Shown piece by piece: positions 49,863 through 61,770 of a stretch of DNA of 64,000 bases (position 1 is the stretch's first letter; every line of letters begins with the position of its first letter). The stretch lies in assembly GCA_963576475.1 (NCBI GenBank), contig OY754972.1:11119062-11183061 (forward strand), in the 5' to 3' direction. The notes beneath the pieces were generated by a model that made no database searches, had not been told where the DNA came from, and worked only from the letters and a program-made list of their open reading frames with translations. A program made the position numbers and the translations under genes. This DNA is from Molanna angustata (Eukaryota > Arthropoda > Insecta > Trichoptera > Molannidae).

Positions 49863-50778
49863 AGCAATGTAAAACTAGGTAAATCAGAACAAATATGAAA
49901 ATATCGAATCCGGAATCATATATTTAATCAACTCAGCCACAAATTGAAAAGTGAGTTGACTAAATGCCAAAATTTTTGTTTATAAATAAATTAAATATAA
50001 TAAAACCCTAATTATATAATGTGGATATGCTCACAAACGATAACAATCTTTATTGATTAAGTAGCTAGCATCCCTTAATTTAAAATTTCACTAAGCACTT
50101 AATTATGACGTCTTTATAAATCTCCTTTATAATAAGGATATCTTTTGATCGTATTAAACATATTGCGCAAACAAAATTAGCAAAAAGGTCCAAGTAGAGA
50201 ATTTATTAAGTGCAGTGGATAATCGGTTAATTTTAGAACTTTCTCCTTTCATCCCCTTCGTGGGTTTCCCCCGACACATCATCTTCGGAATTTCCCTTTA
50301 ACGATACCCATTTGGTTATGATCGAATCGAAGGGTGGGAAGGGTCTAAATCGTTTTAATTTCCCATAGCTATCCGTTGAACCGTTCCGTGCTACTTTAAT
50401 AAGTCTAAAATGGGATATGTTTGACCTAAGACTAAATTTGACTTTCCAACAACCATGGATAACAAATCATTTAAACTGGTTGTATCCCGTGAAATATTCA
50501 ACATTTAAATGTTTAATAAATATAATAATATCCATCCAAAATTTAACTAAAATTAAATCATTTGCACAGCACCATGACACATATATTTTCAGAACATTTT
50601 TTCAATGAACTTACAAAGAATATACGAGTCAAATTATGATCAGCTTTGTAACAAAATAAAAAAAAATACTTTGAAGTTAAACAATAAAGGAAAATAATCA
50701 TGGGGCATAATTTAATTTGTTATTTTGATACTATTTTATATTATTATAACATTGTTCATTGTTTATTTATTTATTTAT
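49863..50778. other. AT-rich spacer, nothing recognised
   Basis: No supported feature; frames such as 50417-50608 lack recognisable content. Confidence 0.45.
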
Positions 50779-50945
50779 TATTGCTTCTCGGGCAACTAAC
50801 AGGTACTATGTCAAATATTGATTTAACACGCACCCAATATTAAGTTGCCACATTCTGGAGACTTACGATATTTATCGTCTCACAGATCCAGACTGAAAAT
50901 ACAATTAAAAAACTGTGTCTCCATCGGGAATCGAACCCGGGAGAC
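50779..50945 (-). mobile_element. SINE B, 5'-truncated copy
   Basis: On the minus strand it runs from the B box (CCCGGGTTCGATTCCCGATG) through GGATCTGTGAGACGATAAAT and GTGGCAACTTAATATTGGGT to TGTTAGTTGCCCGAGAAGCA and a TAAATAAA tail. The A-box half is missing. Confidence 0.88.
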
Positions 50946-51129
50946 ACAAATTGTTGTTTATACATTTGTGTTTTTATGTAATTGAGTCGTTCTATATGTA
51001 CCTACTTACTCACTATCTCAGCACAAGCATTTTATGTTTTTCTTTTAAATAAAAAAACAATGTAGATACCTACTAACATTCAAAGAATTCTAATATATTT
51101 TGTTTATTGAATAAATAAGTAAAAAATAT

Positions 51130-53041
51130 TATTCTTCTTCTTCTTCTTCTTCAGCCCTCTGTCTTCCACTGCTGGATATAGGCCTCTTCCATATTCTTCC
51201 ACTTCCTTCTATCGTTTGCTGCTTGCAGCCAATTTCTACCCCCCACAGCGGCTATGTCGTCAGACCATCTTTTTTGCGGTCTTCCGACGCCTCTCTTACT
51301 TTCCCAAGGTCTCCATCTCAATATTTTAGGAGTCCATCTTGCGGGTTCCTGTCTAGCAATATGTCCCGCCCATTGCCATTTCAATGTAGCTACGCGATCC
51401 ATGACGTCCGCTACTCTGGTCCTTTTCCTAATTTCCTCATTTCTTATTCTGTCTCTTAGGCTTATACCAAGCATGGATCTTTCCATGGATCGCTGTGTGC
51501 ATTTGAGTTTTTCTACATTTCTTTTTGTAAGGGCCATGGTCTCCAATGCATATGTAGTCACTGGCAGTATACATGATTCATATGTTTTTCTTTTCAGACA
51601 GATCGGAATCTCTTTATCTTCTAGAATGTGTCTAAGTTTGTTAAAAGCTGCCCAACTCATTCCTATTCTTCTTGGCAGTTCCGCTGTTTGGTTTTCTTTG
51701 CCCAGTTTTATCTTGTGTCCAAGATATATGTATTCATCCACTATTTCGAGATTTTTATTGTTAACAGTGATGATTTTGTTTTCTGGACTTATAATTTTCG
51801 TTTTTGCTATGTTCATACTTATATAGACCGATCTTGCTAGAAGCCTCATGCAATTCATTAATCATTTGACTTAATTCATCAATGCTCTCACCTACAACAA
51901 CTATGTCATCAGCGAATCTAAGGTGACTCAAATATGTGCCATCTATCTTCACCCCTTTGTTATCCCAGTTGAGGGTTTTAAATACATCTTCTAGGGCTAG
52001 CGTGAATAGCTTTGGCGAAATTGTGTCACCTTGTCGCACACCTTTTTGAATTTTTATTTTTTCAGTTTTAGTGTCGTCATCGATTACAACAGTCATAGTT
52101 GCATTTTCATATATAAAGTTTATTAGTTGTATATACCTGGAATCTATTCTTGCATTTTGGAGTGCCTCGATAATTGCCCATTTTTCAACTGAATCAAACG
52201 CTTTTTGGTAGTCAACAAAAGCTAGATGTATAGGTATGTTATACTCTGTTGTCTTCTCTATGAGTAGTCTTAATGTCTGAATGTGATCTCTGGTTCCAAA
52301 ACTTTTGCGAAAACCAGCTTGCTCTACGGGTTGATAACTATCATATTTCAGGGTTAAGCGATTTGTTACTATTTTTGTTAGCAACTTATACAGGTGGGAA
52401 AGCAGGCTAATGGGTCGATAGTTTTCTAAGTTATCGCTGTCTCCTTTTTTAAATAATATTTTTACTTCAGCGTTTTGCCAACCATTAGGTATCCTGCCTT
52501 GTTCTAGGCATTTGTTCAATAATATTTTTATAGCTTCTATCAACTTTCTCCCCCCTAACTTTAGCATATCACTTGTTATCTGATCATCACCTGGAGCTTT
52601 GTTACTTTTCATTTGCTTTAAGGCATTTTCAATTTCGTTAATTTCCACTTCTGGTAAATCTTCTGACCCTACGTTCATTATACATTTTTGGTTTTCTTCG
52701 TGATGAATATGTGATGTGTAAAGTTTTGAGTAAAAATTTTCAACGGTTTTGCATACAGAATGCTTGTCTCTTACGACAATTCCATTTTGATCCTTAATTT
52801 TAGTTATGTTATGGTTGCCGCGAGATTCTATTCCTTTTAAGACTTTCATATTTTTGTTATTTTCTATTGTTTCTGTTATGAGTTTTGTATTATATCTTCT
52901 AATGTCTTTCCTTATCTCTTTTCTGATATTTTTGTTTAGGAGCTTATAATGATCTGAATCCCTATCGAGAGTTTTGCGTTCTTCAAGTAACTTGAGAGTG
53001 TCATTTGATAGTTTAGTACTATTTTTCTTTTGTCTGTATGA
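51130..53041 (-). pseudogene. RTE-clade LINE, 5'-truncated, one frameshift
   Basis: From 53041 the minus strand encodes the pre-RT linker (LSNDTLKLLEERKTLDRDSD), then SNKAPGDDQITSDMLKLGG, ENYRPISLLSHLYKLLTKIV, VEQAGFRKSFGTRDHIQTLR, AFVDYQKAFDSVE with the first catalytic aspartate, QKGVRQGDTISPKLFTLALE and RFADDIVVVGE with FADD at 51905-51916. Near 51822 an apparent 4-base TATA insertion shifts the frame; the continuation has YIYLGHKIKLG, RSMLGISLRDRIRNEEIRKR, LKWQWAGHIARQ and RGVGRPQKRWSDD. It ends in a GAA-repeat tail. Only the endonuclease half is lost. It is clearly related to the 23929-25142 copy but better preserved. Confidence 0.94.
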
Positions 53042-53690
53042 AATTTTTTTTAACAGCTGTTATTATTATATTGTATGAATTCGTGCATTTGATGGCATTT
53101 TTCGTCATACAAAACTAATCTTTTTAATCGTAACTTGGCATCTGATGGCCGGTTGTCACTTGTCGTATGCTAGGTCCGACAAAATGTCGTGTGATCTAGT
53201 GGCCATACATTTAAAATGGAACTGTTCACACTTACACGGTAACGGCAACGGGGTCTGATAAAACATTCTTTATATTTTTTCAATTATGAAAATAAAGATC
53301 TAAAAAAATAGGAGAATAATTAATATTTTTTATTGTTAAATATTTTTTATTAAATTTTGAAAATTTCATATAGCGAAAAATTAAATTTGACGAAAATGAA
53401 ACTATATCTACATATATCGAAACCCACTAGTATTATATATACCTATCTGAATATTTTTTTATTTTTATTTTTATTGGTCGATAGAGAGTTGTACAGTCAA
53501 CACAATTTATAAAACAAGCAATTTACATTGCTTTATTAGTGGACCAGTGAAAACTCCATGCGCTATTCAATAGGATAATTTATTAATATTGATACAAAAA
53601 TTACAAATAATGTATAATTGATTTACTAGTACTTAAAAAACACTAAAATAAGACAGCTGATTAAATCAAAGTACTAGGAAAGATAGAAGA
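53042..53690. other. AT-rich spacer, nothing recognised
   Basis: It contains a short GC-richer patch at 53140-53260 (ACTTGTCGTATGCTAGGTCC) that could be a transposon end but has no partner here. Confidence 0.4.
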
Positions 53691-53699
53691 CAGCTGTCC

Positions 53700-53890
53700 T
53701 AAATACACTGATAGAGCTCGCAGAGATGTCGAGTGTGTTAAAGAAAGCTTTGTATCTACACCGTGCAAGCACGGTACACAAAAGCATTCTGAGTGTAGTT
53801 GTTTTAAATATATAACATACTATCAAGGAAGTCGAGACCCTGGACCATGTGTTTTTTGAATGCCTAATCCACATTGAACATGATTTTAAC
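53700..53890 (+). pseudogene. Decayed LINE C-terminus
   Basis: The plus strand gives SECSC and, in another register, KEVETLDHVFFECLIHIEHD. C-x-C followed by ET.DH.FFEC is the zinc-knuckle-like end of jockey-type LINE proteins. The piece is short and frameshifted; a weak call. Confidence 0.45.
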
Positions 53891-55256
53891 TTTACACTTA
53901 ACATTCCAATACCAATCAATATGTCACATCTTCTGTCATTAAGTTCCCTGCATATGTATTTCTACATAGCCAAATTTCATCTATAATGGAATTACCTCAA
54001 GTCTCACATTTTTATTCGGGCAAAAATCATCCTAATGATTGGGTAGAATGCCACATAAGCTAAAATGAGTAAGAATAAAATAAAATCACACCATGTCCCT
54101 AATGAGGTAGGCAGTGAAAACCGATTTTGTGAATTGTGTTTTTTAAATTGTTTTCCCAGTGCATCGGCGCAAAACACGTTGGGAACCACCGACGTATTGT
54201 GTTGTATAATTATTATTTTCAAGGGATGACAAAGGTGACTTAAAACTTTGTATTCCCCCGGTACTTGAACCCAAGTACACGGCATTCGCAAAATAATATT
54301 ATTCCTAATAATATTATTATTACAACGTATGTAGGCAGCATAAAATATATTATACAGGGTCTGGCTTGGAAGTGGACCCAATTAATATTAAGTATGTAAC
54401 GTTTGAAAGAAATAAAACATAATGCCCTCTCGGCCTGCCTAGATTTTCGGCCATGTCGTTTTATATGAAAATAAACTTACTACAATTACAATTGGAATAA
54501 TATTAAAATTGTACGAACTCGACGCAGAATTGTACGAAATTGAGTTTTACATTGGTGAAATTCGAAATGAGCTGAGCGAAACTGCTCAGTTATTACTCAA
54601 CAAGGGTACAAGTATAGAATTTATTTATTTTTTTTAAATTTACAGCTTGAAAGCCTATTTAAAAAAACCAACAAATATACATTGAAATTTTAAAAGAAAA
54701 GCAAATTTAACAAACATAATAATATCAATTATAAAACACTATACATAATTAAAAACAAAATACAAAAACCCAAATGAGGTCATTATTTACAGGTCAATAG
54801 TTAAAAAGTTTAAATTTTTTTATTTGAACATAAAGAAATCGTCGGCAAATATATCAGTGTCTCCCCACAGTATTACCAAGTCTATGTAGCTTTGGTATAG
54901 GGGAGTGGTAGAGGTAGTTACTCTGGGAATGGCTCTCACGAAACATAACACACTGTCTTGTGGTTTTGGACGACACATTAATATTTATTAGCACATTAAT
55001 ATTAGAATTATTTTTAACTGTTTTTTTATTGATAACGAAGAAGAAGAAGATTAATTGATAACGCCAATTATTTTCTTCAACATCACTTGTCTGTCTGTAA
55101 TGGAATTTGGAAATCTATTTTAACTTACTTCCCCACAAGTTAGAGCCTGAAACTTTCAGAATATGTGTATTCCCGATGACTATGATTTATTTGATATTTT
55201 GAAAAAAATTAACATTTTTTTTAAAGAATGAATGATCTTGTGGTAACTAGTAAATA
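53891..55256. other. Spacer with unassigned repeats
   Basis: AATGAGGTAGGCAGTGAAAA at about 54099 resembles CAAGGGGTAGGCAGTGAGAA at about 57514, suggesting a shared old repeat. No gene was found. Confidence 0.45.
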
Positions 55257-55410
55257 TCCATCCCCATAAATGCTTGCGTATAAATGCTTGTGCTTAAGCA
55301 TAAATGCTTGTGCTATAGGTGAACGAAATCGGAACGAAATGACAGGATTTGAACTCGTGACCACTGGATTACTAACCCAGTGCGCTAGCAGCTCTGCCAC
55401 CACCCATCTA
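55257..55410 (-). mobile_element. SINE A, diverged copy
   Basis: On the minus strand it reads GATGGGTGGTGGCAGAGCTG, CTGGGTTAGTAATCCAG and GAGTTCAAATCCTG (degenerate B box), then CGATTTCGTTCACCTATAGC. More substitutions than the 17 and 25 kb copies mean it is older. Confidence 0.85.
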
Positions 55411-58400
55411 TTTTGTATTTCACATAAAATAAACAAGAACTCTTTCTATATAAACAGTCCGTAAACTGCTTGAGATGGCAACGCCACCTAAGGCAAAATT
55501 GGTTGCAATCAACGTCACAATCCTTAAATTTTCTACTAGTGACAATATAGATTGAGTTATAATTTTACTTTATGTGCTTACATTTTATATTTATTTAAAA
55601 AAATAGGCAACGTACAAAAATATTACATTTTTTATTTATTTAACATAATAATTGTAACTTAATCAGCTCACCTTTGATTTCATGTTACATCTACTCACTG
55701 CTGGTAACAAAACAATGAATAATTCATGTCTAATGTGACTCCTAAAGGGTCCTGGATATACAGAATATGTCCACGGATCTGATCCTTTCTAAATTATTGT
55801 ATGTGGTAAGGCATCGCCACAGTGGCGAATTCTGAGAGAATTCTGGAGTTCGTGTTTTTTTTGTCTAAAAAAAAACGTTGAGGTGTGCCTTGTTCGTCTG
55901 TTTAGTGTGTTGAAGTTAATTATTTTCAAAAGGTCTGTCAGTCTATATTGGAGTCCATAAAATCCATAAAGATCCAAGTCTGAGATCCTTCGTCTTGTCT
56001 GTTAAGTATGCAATTCATGTTTGTTGTTTTCATTCATAATAAAAACCAATATTATTTTGTTCATCTTAATTTTACAAAGCACAAAAAATAGTAATAATAT
56101 GCATAGTATGATGTTGACTTAAATCCTATGTTTTGCAAATGAATAGGGTTTTCGTTTAATCAAACTATCCAACAGATTGAAATGTCTGACATACCAAAGA
56201 TAAATTATATAATATCTAATTCAAACTATTTGAATTGTGGCTTTTGCGTATCTATAGTTGAACAACATATTTGACCGTTAACAAATCCCATTTCAAATAA
56301 TATTACTGAATGTTATTAACACACGTTTGATCCAACATTATAAATTATTATTATTATTAATCATGCATGAAATGCGCGTGGTCTGTGAGAGGTCTTCTGG
56401 AAAATTCGTTATTAAACGTAATTCAACCAAAATCTGACATATGATTTGCGGGTGAATGTGTCGGAGGAATTTTAGAATTTAATTAATACGTTTATACTAC
56501 TACGATAGCAGTTTTAGCTATGCTCTTACATACATATATCAAAACGAAATTGGCACAATTATTAGAAAATAACCGTCTTATTTATAAACGTAAACTATGG
56601 TAACAGAGCGTGATTAACGAAAAAGTTTACTTATAAACCGTGACTATCTTTATTGGGTACTCTTTTATTTAGTAGACATCAAGTTAGGACAGGTCGAGAG
56701 GTTGTTTAGCGCTTGACTAAGGCGTCATACCAAATATTTCAAAATGGCGGATCTTTCACGACGCATATTTGAGATTGACAGAAAAATTTAATGCTTATAA
56801 CATTTTTCCTTGTTATTCTTCATTACAGTCGTGTTTGAATTGACACAACACGGCGGTGTTTGTTTTCATTTTTCGATTTCGGTTATCCAAAAATAACACG
56901 CACTTATCTATTTTTACTCTCCACACTATGGAATAGTGGAGAGTCATGATTTCACAATTTTTAAGCATAGTTTTTTTACATCAATTTCTCAACGGGTATC
57001 ATGTAGAGAGTGCACACTGTGAGTTTCGTCGTGATGTGTTTGTATGTATGGCGTATATATCCTTTTTGTGTCCTCTCTACAGCCCAAACTATAAGTGCGA
57101 TTGACTTCATATTAACATCATATGTGTAAAGTACATAGACCTAGATCTGATTAGGTTTCCATAGATATCTGTTAATTTCTTCTCTATGATTTCATCTGTC
57201 CAAATTTTCAAAATGCTCTCACGGTCTGGAAAATCGAGTTTTTTGTATACTGTTTGAAATTTCGATACAACAAAAATAAACTCATCAGAAATGCATTCAA
57301 GGATTTAAAGAAAAAAATCTTAAGAAGAAATTTAAAGAAAAAAATCTATGGTTTGCCATATTGATGTGAAATAAATTTCATATTTGTAAAAAAACACATA
57401 CAACATAAGTAAAATAGCTTCTGTAAGGGAAAATTGAGTGATCAACTTAATATTGATATTTTATGTGTCTCTATAGACAAGTGTATTTTTTACTCTCCAC
57501 TTCTATCTTCCTCAAGGGGTAGGCAGTGAGAACCGAACACCACATTCTTCTATCTTGACACATACATCGCCTCATCAACATTGATACACTCTCTCATACA
57601 TGCTCAGCTTGCTAGTAATGCAATTTACTTACTTAAAATTTCTCAAGAGGTATTACGAAGAAAATACATTCTATAAGTTTCGTGACAATGTTTTTGCGTG
57701 TATGGTGTATTGTGAAATTTTTTTTAGAAATGTACTTCATTAAAATGCATTTAGAGATTATCAACATTTCAAGAAGAAAAAATGAACGCTTACTATGGTG
57801 TGGAGAGTTTAGTGTTGGCCACAACCCACTCGTTTGACATCTGTGAAGCCAATGCGATTTTTTAATACCGATCTTAAAACTTTAATTCACCTATTAGTCA
57901 AGCTGACCCTAATTAATGTCCCCACACCACCAAGATCTAGACTGCTGAGATGACTCAGGCAAGAAAGACGTGGATTTATAATGTACTCGTATGCCGCACA
58001 AAAAAAAAATAAAAAAAACTTTTTGGTTTCAAAAGGGTTGAGCCATGCTATGTTGCAGAAGGACAAGCCAAATAGTATATTTTTGTAATTAAATAGTATG
58101 TAAGTAGTAATTTTATATTGTGTCTAATTTCTTATTTTAATTTTCTCACGAATGAACTGTAAATTCCTTCAAAAAAATGTGAAATTCGTTAGTGATAATA
58201 TGAGACAAAACATTTTTGCATAATCAGTATTACAAGGCAACGAAAGAAGAGACGACTCATATTTATTCACATAAAAATACTTTGTAAGAATAATTAACAA
58301 TACAATACAAAGGAATAACAATATTTACAATAATAGCATTGAAACGAAGAAAAGTACAACAAAAAGTAAAACGAAATCTTGACCAATCAAATTTATTTGA

Positions 58401-58961
58401 TTCTTGATCTGAGGAAAGTAATAAACTTGATTGGGTAATGATGATTGGAACAAATTGAAGAAAAAAAAACTTTTGCTGGTAATGGGAACAATAAACCAAA
58501 CTAAATATATTATTTATCTTACATTCGTAACAAATAAATATCGAAATACCTTCTTCTTCTTTGAAAATATCAATTCCTGACTTGATTGAATTTTGCTATC
58601 CATTGTGATGACCATCATAGGCACTGGTAACAAACATTTGGTACATCTATTTTAATATAAACACAAAAAAAATTGGTTTACAGACGTTTAAAAAGATTGA
58701 AAATCAATAAAGTCGGTTAGCGGCAAAACGGTAATGGATCCGGGTTCAAATTCTGCCACGATCTATTTCGTAACTATTCAAAAACTATTGGGGCATCATA
58801 TAACGGATCGATTTCATTAGCGAATTTTGTGATCTCTAAGAACAATTTTAAAGCGTTTAAGAAATTCTGTCATAGTAATGGTGTCTTGGTAGATTTCCAT
58901 TAAGTTGTTTTTTTACATAGATCTTGGCTACACCTCTGATGCTTTGTACATTTTAAAAAGT
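55411..58961. other. 3.5 kb without a recognised gene
   Basis: 57490-57610 (GGGGTAGGCAGTGAGAACCG, CATCGCCTCATCAACATTGA) resembles a repeat I associate with Lepidoptera. 58730-58765 (GATCCGGGTTCAAATTCTGC) has a B-box-like GGGTTCAAATTC but no convincing tRNA fold. A weak LINE-like frame at 55789-55977 was not accepted. Confidence 0.4.
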
Positions 58962-58964
58962 ACT

Positions 58965-59132
58965 GGCAATACTAGTCAACCGGCGGAATCAAAACCATCG
59001 ATGTTTACCCATATCATGGATAATAATCATATGGAGTTCTATAATATCTTAACATGTTACAGAAATTTATATCCATGATATGGGTAAACATGGGTGGTTT
59101 TGATTCCGCCGTCCAACTGGACTTGCCCCCCA
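58965..59132. mobile_element. Palindromic MITE K, copy 3
   Basis: GTCAACCGGCGGAATCAAAA and the complement of TTTTGATTCCGCCGTCCAAC mark the arms; ATGTTTACCCATATCATGG and its complement pair further in. The right end GGACTTGCCCCCCAG is intact, the left decayed. Confidence 0.9.
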
Positions 59133-59139
59133 GAAGTCA

Positions 59140-59320
59140 ATGACAGTCCACGAGTGTGAATCTACTATCCACATTCGTCGATTGAACTTTTTGCATTTTG
59201 GTGCCGAGATTCATACTCTAGGGGGCTCCATGAGCTACTTTTCATGTTATGCATTTTTTGTCGCTTTGTCGCATTCTGTGTCTATGTGCAGAGCGGGTGG
59301 TGGTGAAGTAGCGATCGATT
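59140..59320 (-). repeat. Interspersed repeat X, copy 3
   Basis: Its complement follows the order of 48545-48760, including GCATGGCACGAAGAG-like and GGTACCATAGCGCAAAAAG-like blocks in decayed form. It sits between MITE K copy 3 and repeat W copy 2. Confidence 0.65.
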
Positions 59321-59404
59321 TAATTTCATATTTATTTAGTTAGATTCGAGAACCTCTCTCTCTCCCACCTCTTTGTATAAATGAGTAGGTACTATATAAA
59401 AATA

Positions 59405-59650
59405 TTTAGAATTTAGTGATACAAGATCACTGCAAGGGCGCTGTAGCTTATTTGTTGGATCTACGAAACAAGGCAGTCTTAAGAAGTGTACCGAAGGTGT
59501 CAATGCTCTGAGCTCCATGGATGTCAAGAGGCCATTATACCACTTTAAAGGCTGAAAATGCGATCATAGTAAGCCGCCTTATTGACTCTGTACAATTATT
59601 TTAAAGAGTTGGTACTCTGTGATCCAGATGATCTCAATATCTTCACTTTC
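59405..59650 (-). repeat. Interspersed repeat W, copy 2
   Basis: The complement matches 1690-1932 nearly end to end; AGCTCAGAGCATTGACACCT, TCTTAAGACTGCCTTGTTTC and GTCAATAAGGCGG are identical. Confidence 0.78.
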
Positions 59651-59854
59651 ACTTTCAAACATTCTTATGACACAGTTCTTGAATGTATACATAGGTACTA
59701 TCATTTAAACAATTAAAACGATTTATAAGTATTTTTGTTTCTTTATTTTGTTTATTTAAGATAATAAACATAAATGTTTATCTAATTTAAATGTTTTTTA
59801 AACGTTAGTTTTCTTTTCTTTTGTACATGTACCATTTTCACTCATAACTGTTAC

Positions 59855-59955
59855 AGATAGTTGTCTGGAAGAAATTGCCACTAGGCAATAAGTCCGCCAT
59901 TTGTACAAGCAAATAAGTATTGTACAATAAAGTGTTTAAATAAATAAGTAAATAT
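59855..59955 (+). mobile_element. Jockey-type LINE 3' end
   Basis: CTGGAAGAAATTGCCACTAG, GCAATAAGTCCGCCATTTGT and GTACAATAAAGTGTTTAAAT form a 3' untranslated end with a small hairpin (ATTGCC-ACTA-GGCAAT), an AATAAA signal and an A-rich tail. I recognise it as a common lepidopteran jockey-type LINE end. No coding part remains. Confidence 0.75.
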
Positions 59956-59984
59956 GTATCTCAGACTGTTCAACAATCAGGTTC

Positions 59985-60125
59985 ACCACCCATTTAGAAT
60001 GTTGCCTTAATAGAAGAGTCTGGTAGGTATGTGGGAATACACGCGTGTGTCGTGCTTCCTTTAACGTAGTGCATACCTGTCGCTGGTTAACCCACATTGT
60101 GTTATATGCCGTGATTGTATGAATG
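59985..60125 (+). repeat. Interspersed repeat Y, copy 3
   Basis: CAGGTTCACCACCCATTTAG, GTGTGTCGTGCTTCCTTT, CCTGTCGCTGGTTAACCCAC and ATATGCCGTGATTGTATGAA follow copy 2. Confidence 0.82.
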
Positions 60126-60700
60126 AAAAAGAAAGTAATTAGAAATAATGAGAAAATAAATAAAAAAATATATTTATTATACTATGGTTATACTTCTACT
60201 TGGAAATAACTTAAAATATAAGTTTGCGCTCATCATCAGTAACTTCTTATTACTAACTAACAGAGGAATAATCGAGATAAAAAAATATTATTATTAATAT
60301 ATACATTAATTTTATGCGCATATTCGGAAGTTTTAACAACCCAAACGAAAATTGAATCCATAAACATTCCCCACTCTACAACATATTGTAATCTTGCAAT
60401 TAATATTTATGAACGGGAAGAAATAAACCATAAGCGGAGAAAATCCAAAAAATAATGTGGCGGCATGTGTGGGGCGCGAACCATTCATTTCTTATCTCTG
60501 CCACGAAGAATTAATTTGTGTTATTTTCTTTATCTGAGATTCTTCTGTAATAAAATGGTTTCTCTATTACTATTATTAATATTTTCTGTTTAATGCGTAT
60601 CATACCCACTATTGAAACGCCATTAATGAATCGTAAAATAAAATCGTTTTATTTGATACGATAAGTAAATATTAAACGGTGTCCTTTTCGTAAAGATATT
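60126..60700. other. AT-rich spacer, nothing recognised
   Basis: No supported feature. Confidence 0.45.
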
Positions 60701-60702
60701 TT

Positions 60703-60760
60703 TATTCATACCATCGCGACAAATCCCACAATTTGGGGTAAACAGCGACAGGTGTGCATT
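60703..60760 (-). repeat. Interspersed repeat Y, fragment
   Basis: Its complement reads TGCACACCTGTCGCTGTTTA, then CCCCAAATTGTGGGATTTGT and CGCGATGGTATGAATA, matching the end of Y. Confidence 0.75.
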
Positions 60761-60822
60761 TTATTTTTATATTTCTTATTAGGTACCTACCTCTCGGGCA
60801 ATTAATTAACAGGTACTATTTA

Positions 60823-61105
60823 AATTAATTTATATTTTTAATAAATAAAAATAAAAACACTTGTTTAGAATTAATTCCACTATTTATATAAGGACTACAA
60901 CCTACGACCGGTTTCGTGCTAAGCACATTTTCAAGTAGTCTACTTGAAAATGTGCTTAGCACGAAACCGGTCGTAGGTTGTAGTCCTTAAATAAATAGTG
61001 GAATTAATTCTAAACAAGTGTTTTTATTTTTATTTATTAAAAATGTAAATTAATTTAAATGGAATTCCATCAAGAACTGACGATCAAAAAGTTAAATCTA
61101 ATTAA
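60823..61105 (+). mobile_element. Palindromic cassette P1 with ATG-led tail
   Basis: The cassette is flanked by exact 10-bp duplications GTACTATTTA (60813-60822 and 61106-61115). Two arms (about 60823-60938 and 60940-61055) are almost perfectly complementary around a single unpaired base at 60939. Each arm holds ACCGGTTTCGTGCT or its complement. A 47-nt asymmetric tail follows, whose ATG at 61059 opens the frame MEFHQELTIKKLNLIK. The neighbour at 62476-63039 has the same order and a similar peptide. I infer a head-to-head terminal-repeat copy of a Penelope-like retroelement; the family remains unproven. Confidence 0.85.
60940..60976 (+). ncRNA. Degenerate hammerhead-ribozyme-like motif in P1
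   Basis: The order is CTAC (stem I), TTGAAAA (consensus core CTGANGA with two transitions), TGTGC-TTA-GCAC (stem II), GAA, ACCGGT (two-pair stem III), C (cleavage position) and GTAG, which pairs with CTAC. The mirror-image motif occurs in the left arm. Core changes C3-to-U and G8-to-A should abolish cleavage. A fold match, not proof of function. Confidence 0.5.
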
Positions 61106-61136
61106 GTACTATTTATTTATTTATTTGACTTTAATT

Positions 61137-61170
61137 TACTTCTCGGGTAACTAACAGCTAAGTACTATGT
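61137..61170 (-). mobile_element. SINE B 3' tip
   Basis: ACTTCTCGGGTAACTAACAG and TACTATGTCAAATTT are the complement of the last bases of SINE B. Another tip lies at 60791-60812, into which P1 appears to have inserted. Confidence 0.7.
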
Positions 61171-61527
61171 CAAATTTCATTTCATTTCGTTTCGTTTCGT
61201 TTCGATTCGTTTCCTTTCATTTCTATTTCTTTTCTTTCTTTTCCTTTCCTTTCCTTTCCTTTCCTTTCATTTCATTTCATTTCATTTCGTTTCGATTCGT
61301 TTCCTTTTATTTCTATTCATTTTCTTTCCTTTCCTTCCCTTTCATTTCATTTCATTTCATTTCTTATCATTTCATTTCATTTCATTTCATTTCATTTTAT
61401 TTTATTTTATTTTAATTTTTTTTTTTTTTTATTTTATTTTATTTTATTTTATTTTATTTTATTTTATTTTATTTTATTTTATTTTATTTTATTTTATTTT
61501 ATTTTATTTTATTTTATTTTATTTTAC
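61171..61527 (+). repeat. Pentanucleotide arrays, TTTCA/TTTCG then TTTTA
   Basis: About 220 bases of TTTCA, TTTCG and TTTCC units give way to about 130 bases of TTTTA. The 82-codon frame across it (Phe/Ser rich) is an artefact. The array lies between SINE B pieces and may be an expanded SINE tail. Confidence 0.95.
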
Positions 61528-61528
61528 A

Positions 61529-61635
61529 TATTTTCTCGGACAACTAACAGGCACTATGTCAAATATTAATTTAACAAACACCCAATATAGTCTTTGGATC
61601 AGCAGTCAGATAAGTTATCGACTGAGCCCCGACAA
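61529..61635 (-). mobile_element. SINE B, internally deleted copy
   Basis: On the minus strand the head GGCTCAGTCGATAACTTATC and TGACTGCTGATCCAAAG join directly to ATTGGGTGTTTGTTAAATTA and TGTTAGTTGTCCGAGAA. The B box and central body are deleted. Confidence 0.82.
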
Positions 61636-61679
61636 TACTATATAAAAATGTACCTACCTTACAAAAGGATGCACGACAC

Positions 61680-61770
61680 ATGCGTATATCCCAACCACAC
61701 CAGTTTCGACTCACACATTCAGAATGGGTGGTGAAAATCATTGTTTAACTATGTGAGATGTTATTTTGCT
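61680..61770 (-). repeat. Interspersed repeat Y, fragment
   Basis: Its complement contains CATAGTTAAACAATG, TTCACCACCCATTCTGAATG and GTGTGGTTGGGATATAC, the first half of Y. Confidence 0.75.

Noticed and set aside
55789..55977. Minus-strand frame with YRLTDLLKIINFNTLNRRT, slightly LINE-like
   Set aside because: Only one short stretch fits the post-RT pattern and the following residues do not; insufficient evidence.
58730..58765. B-box-like GGGTTCAAATTC
   Set aside because: No A box at the right distance and no tRNA-like fold or repeated body in this window.
61167..61415. Phe/Ser-rich 82-codon frame
   Set aside because: An artefact of TTTCA/TTTCG pentanucleotide repeats.
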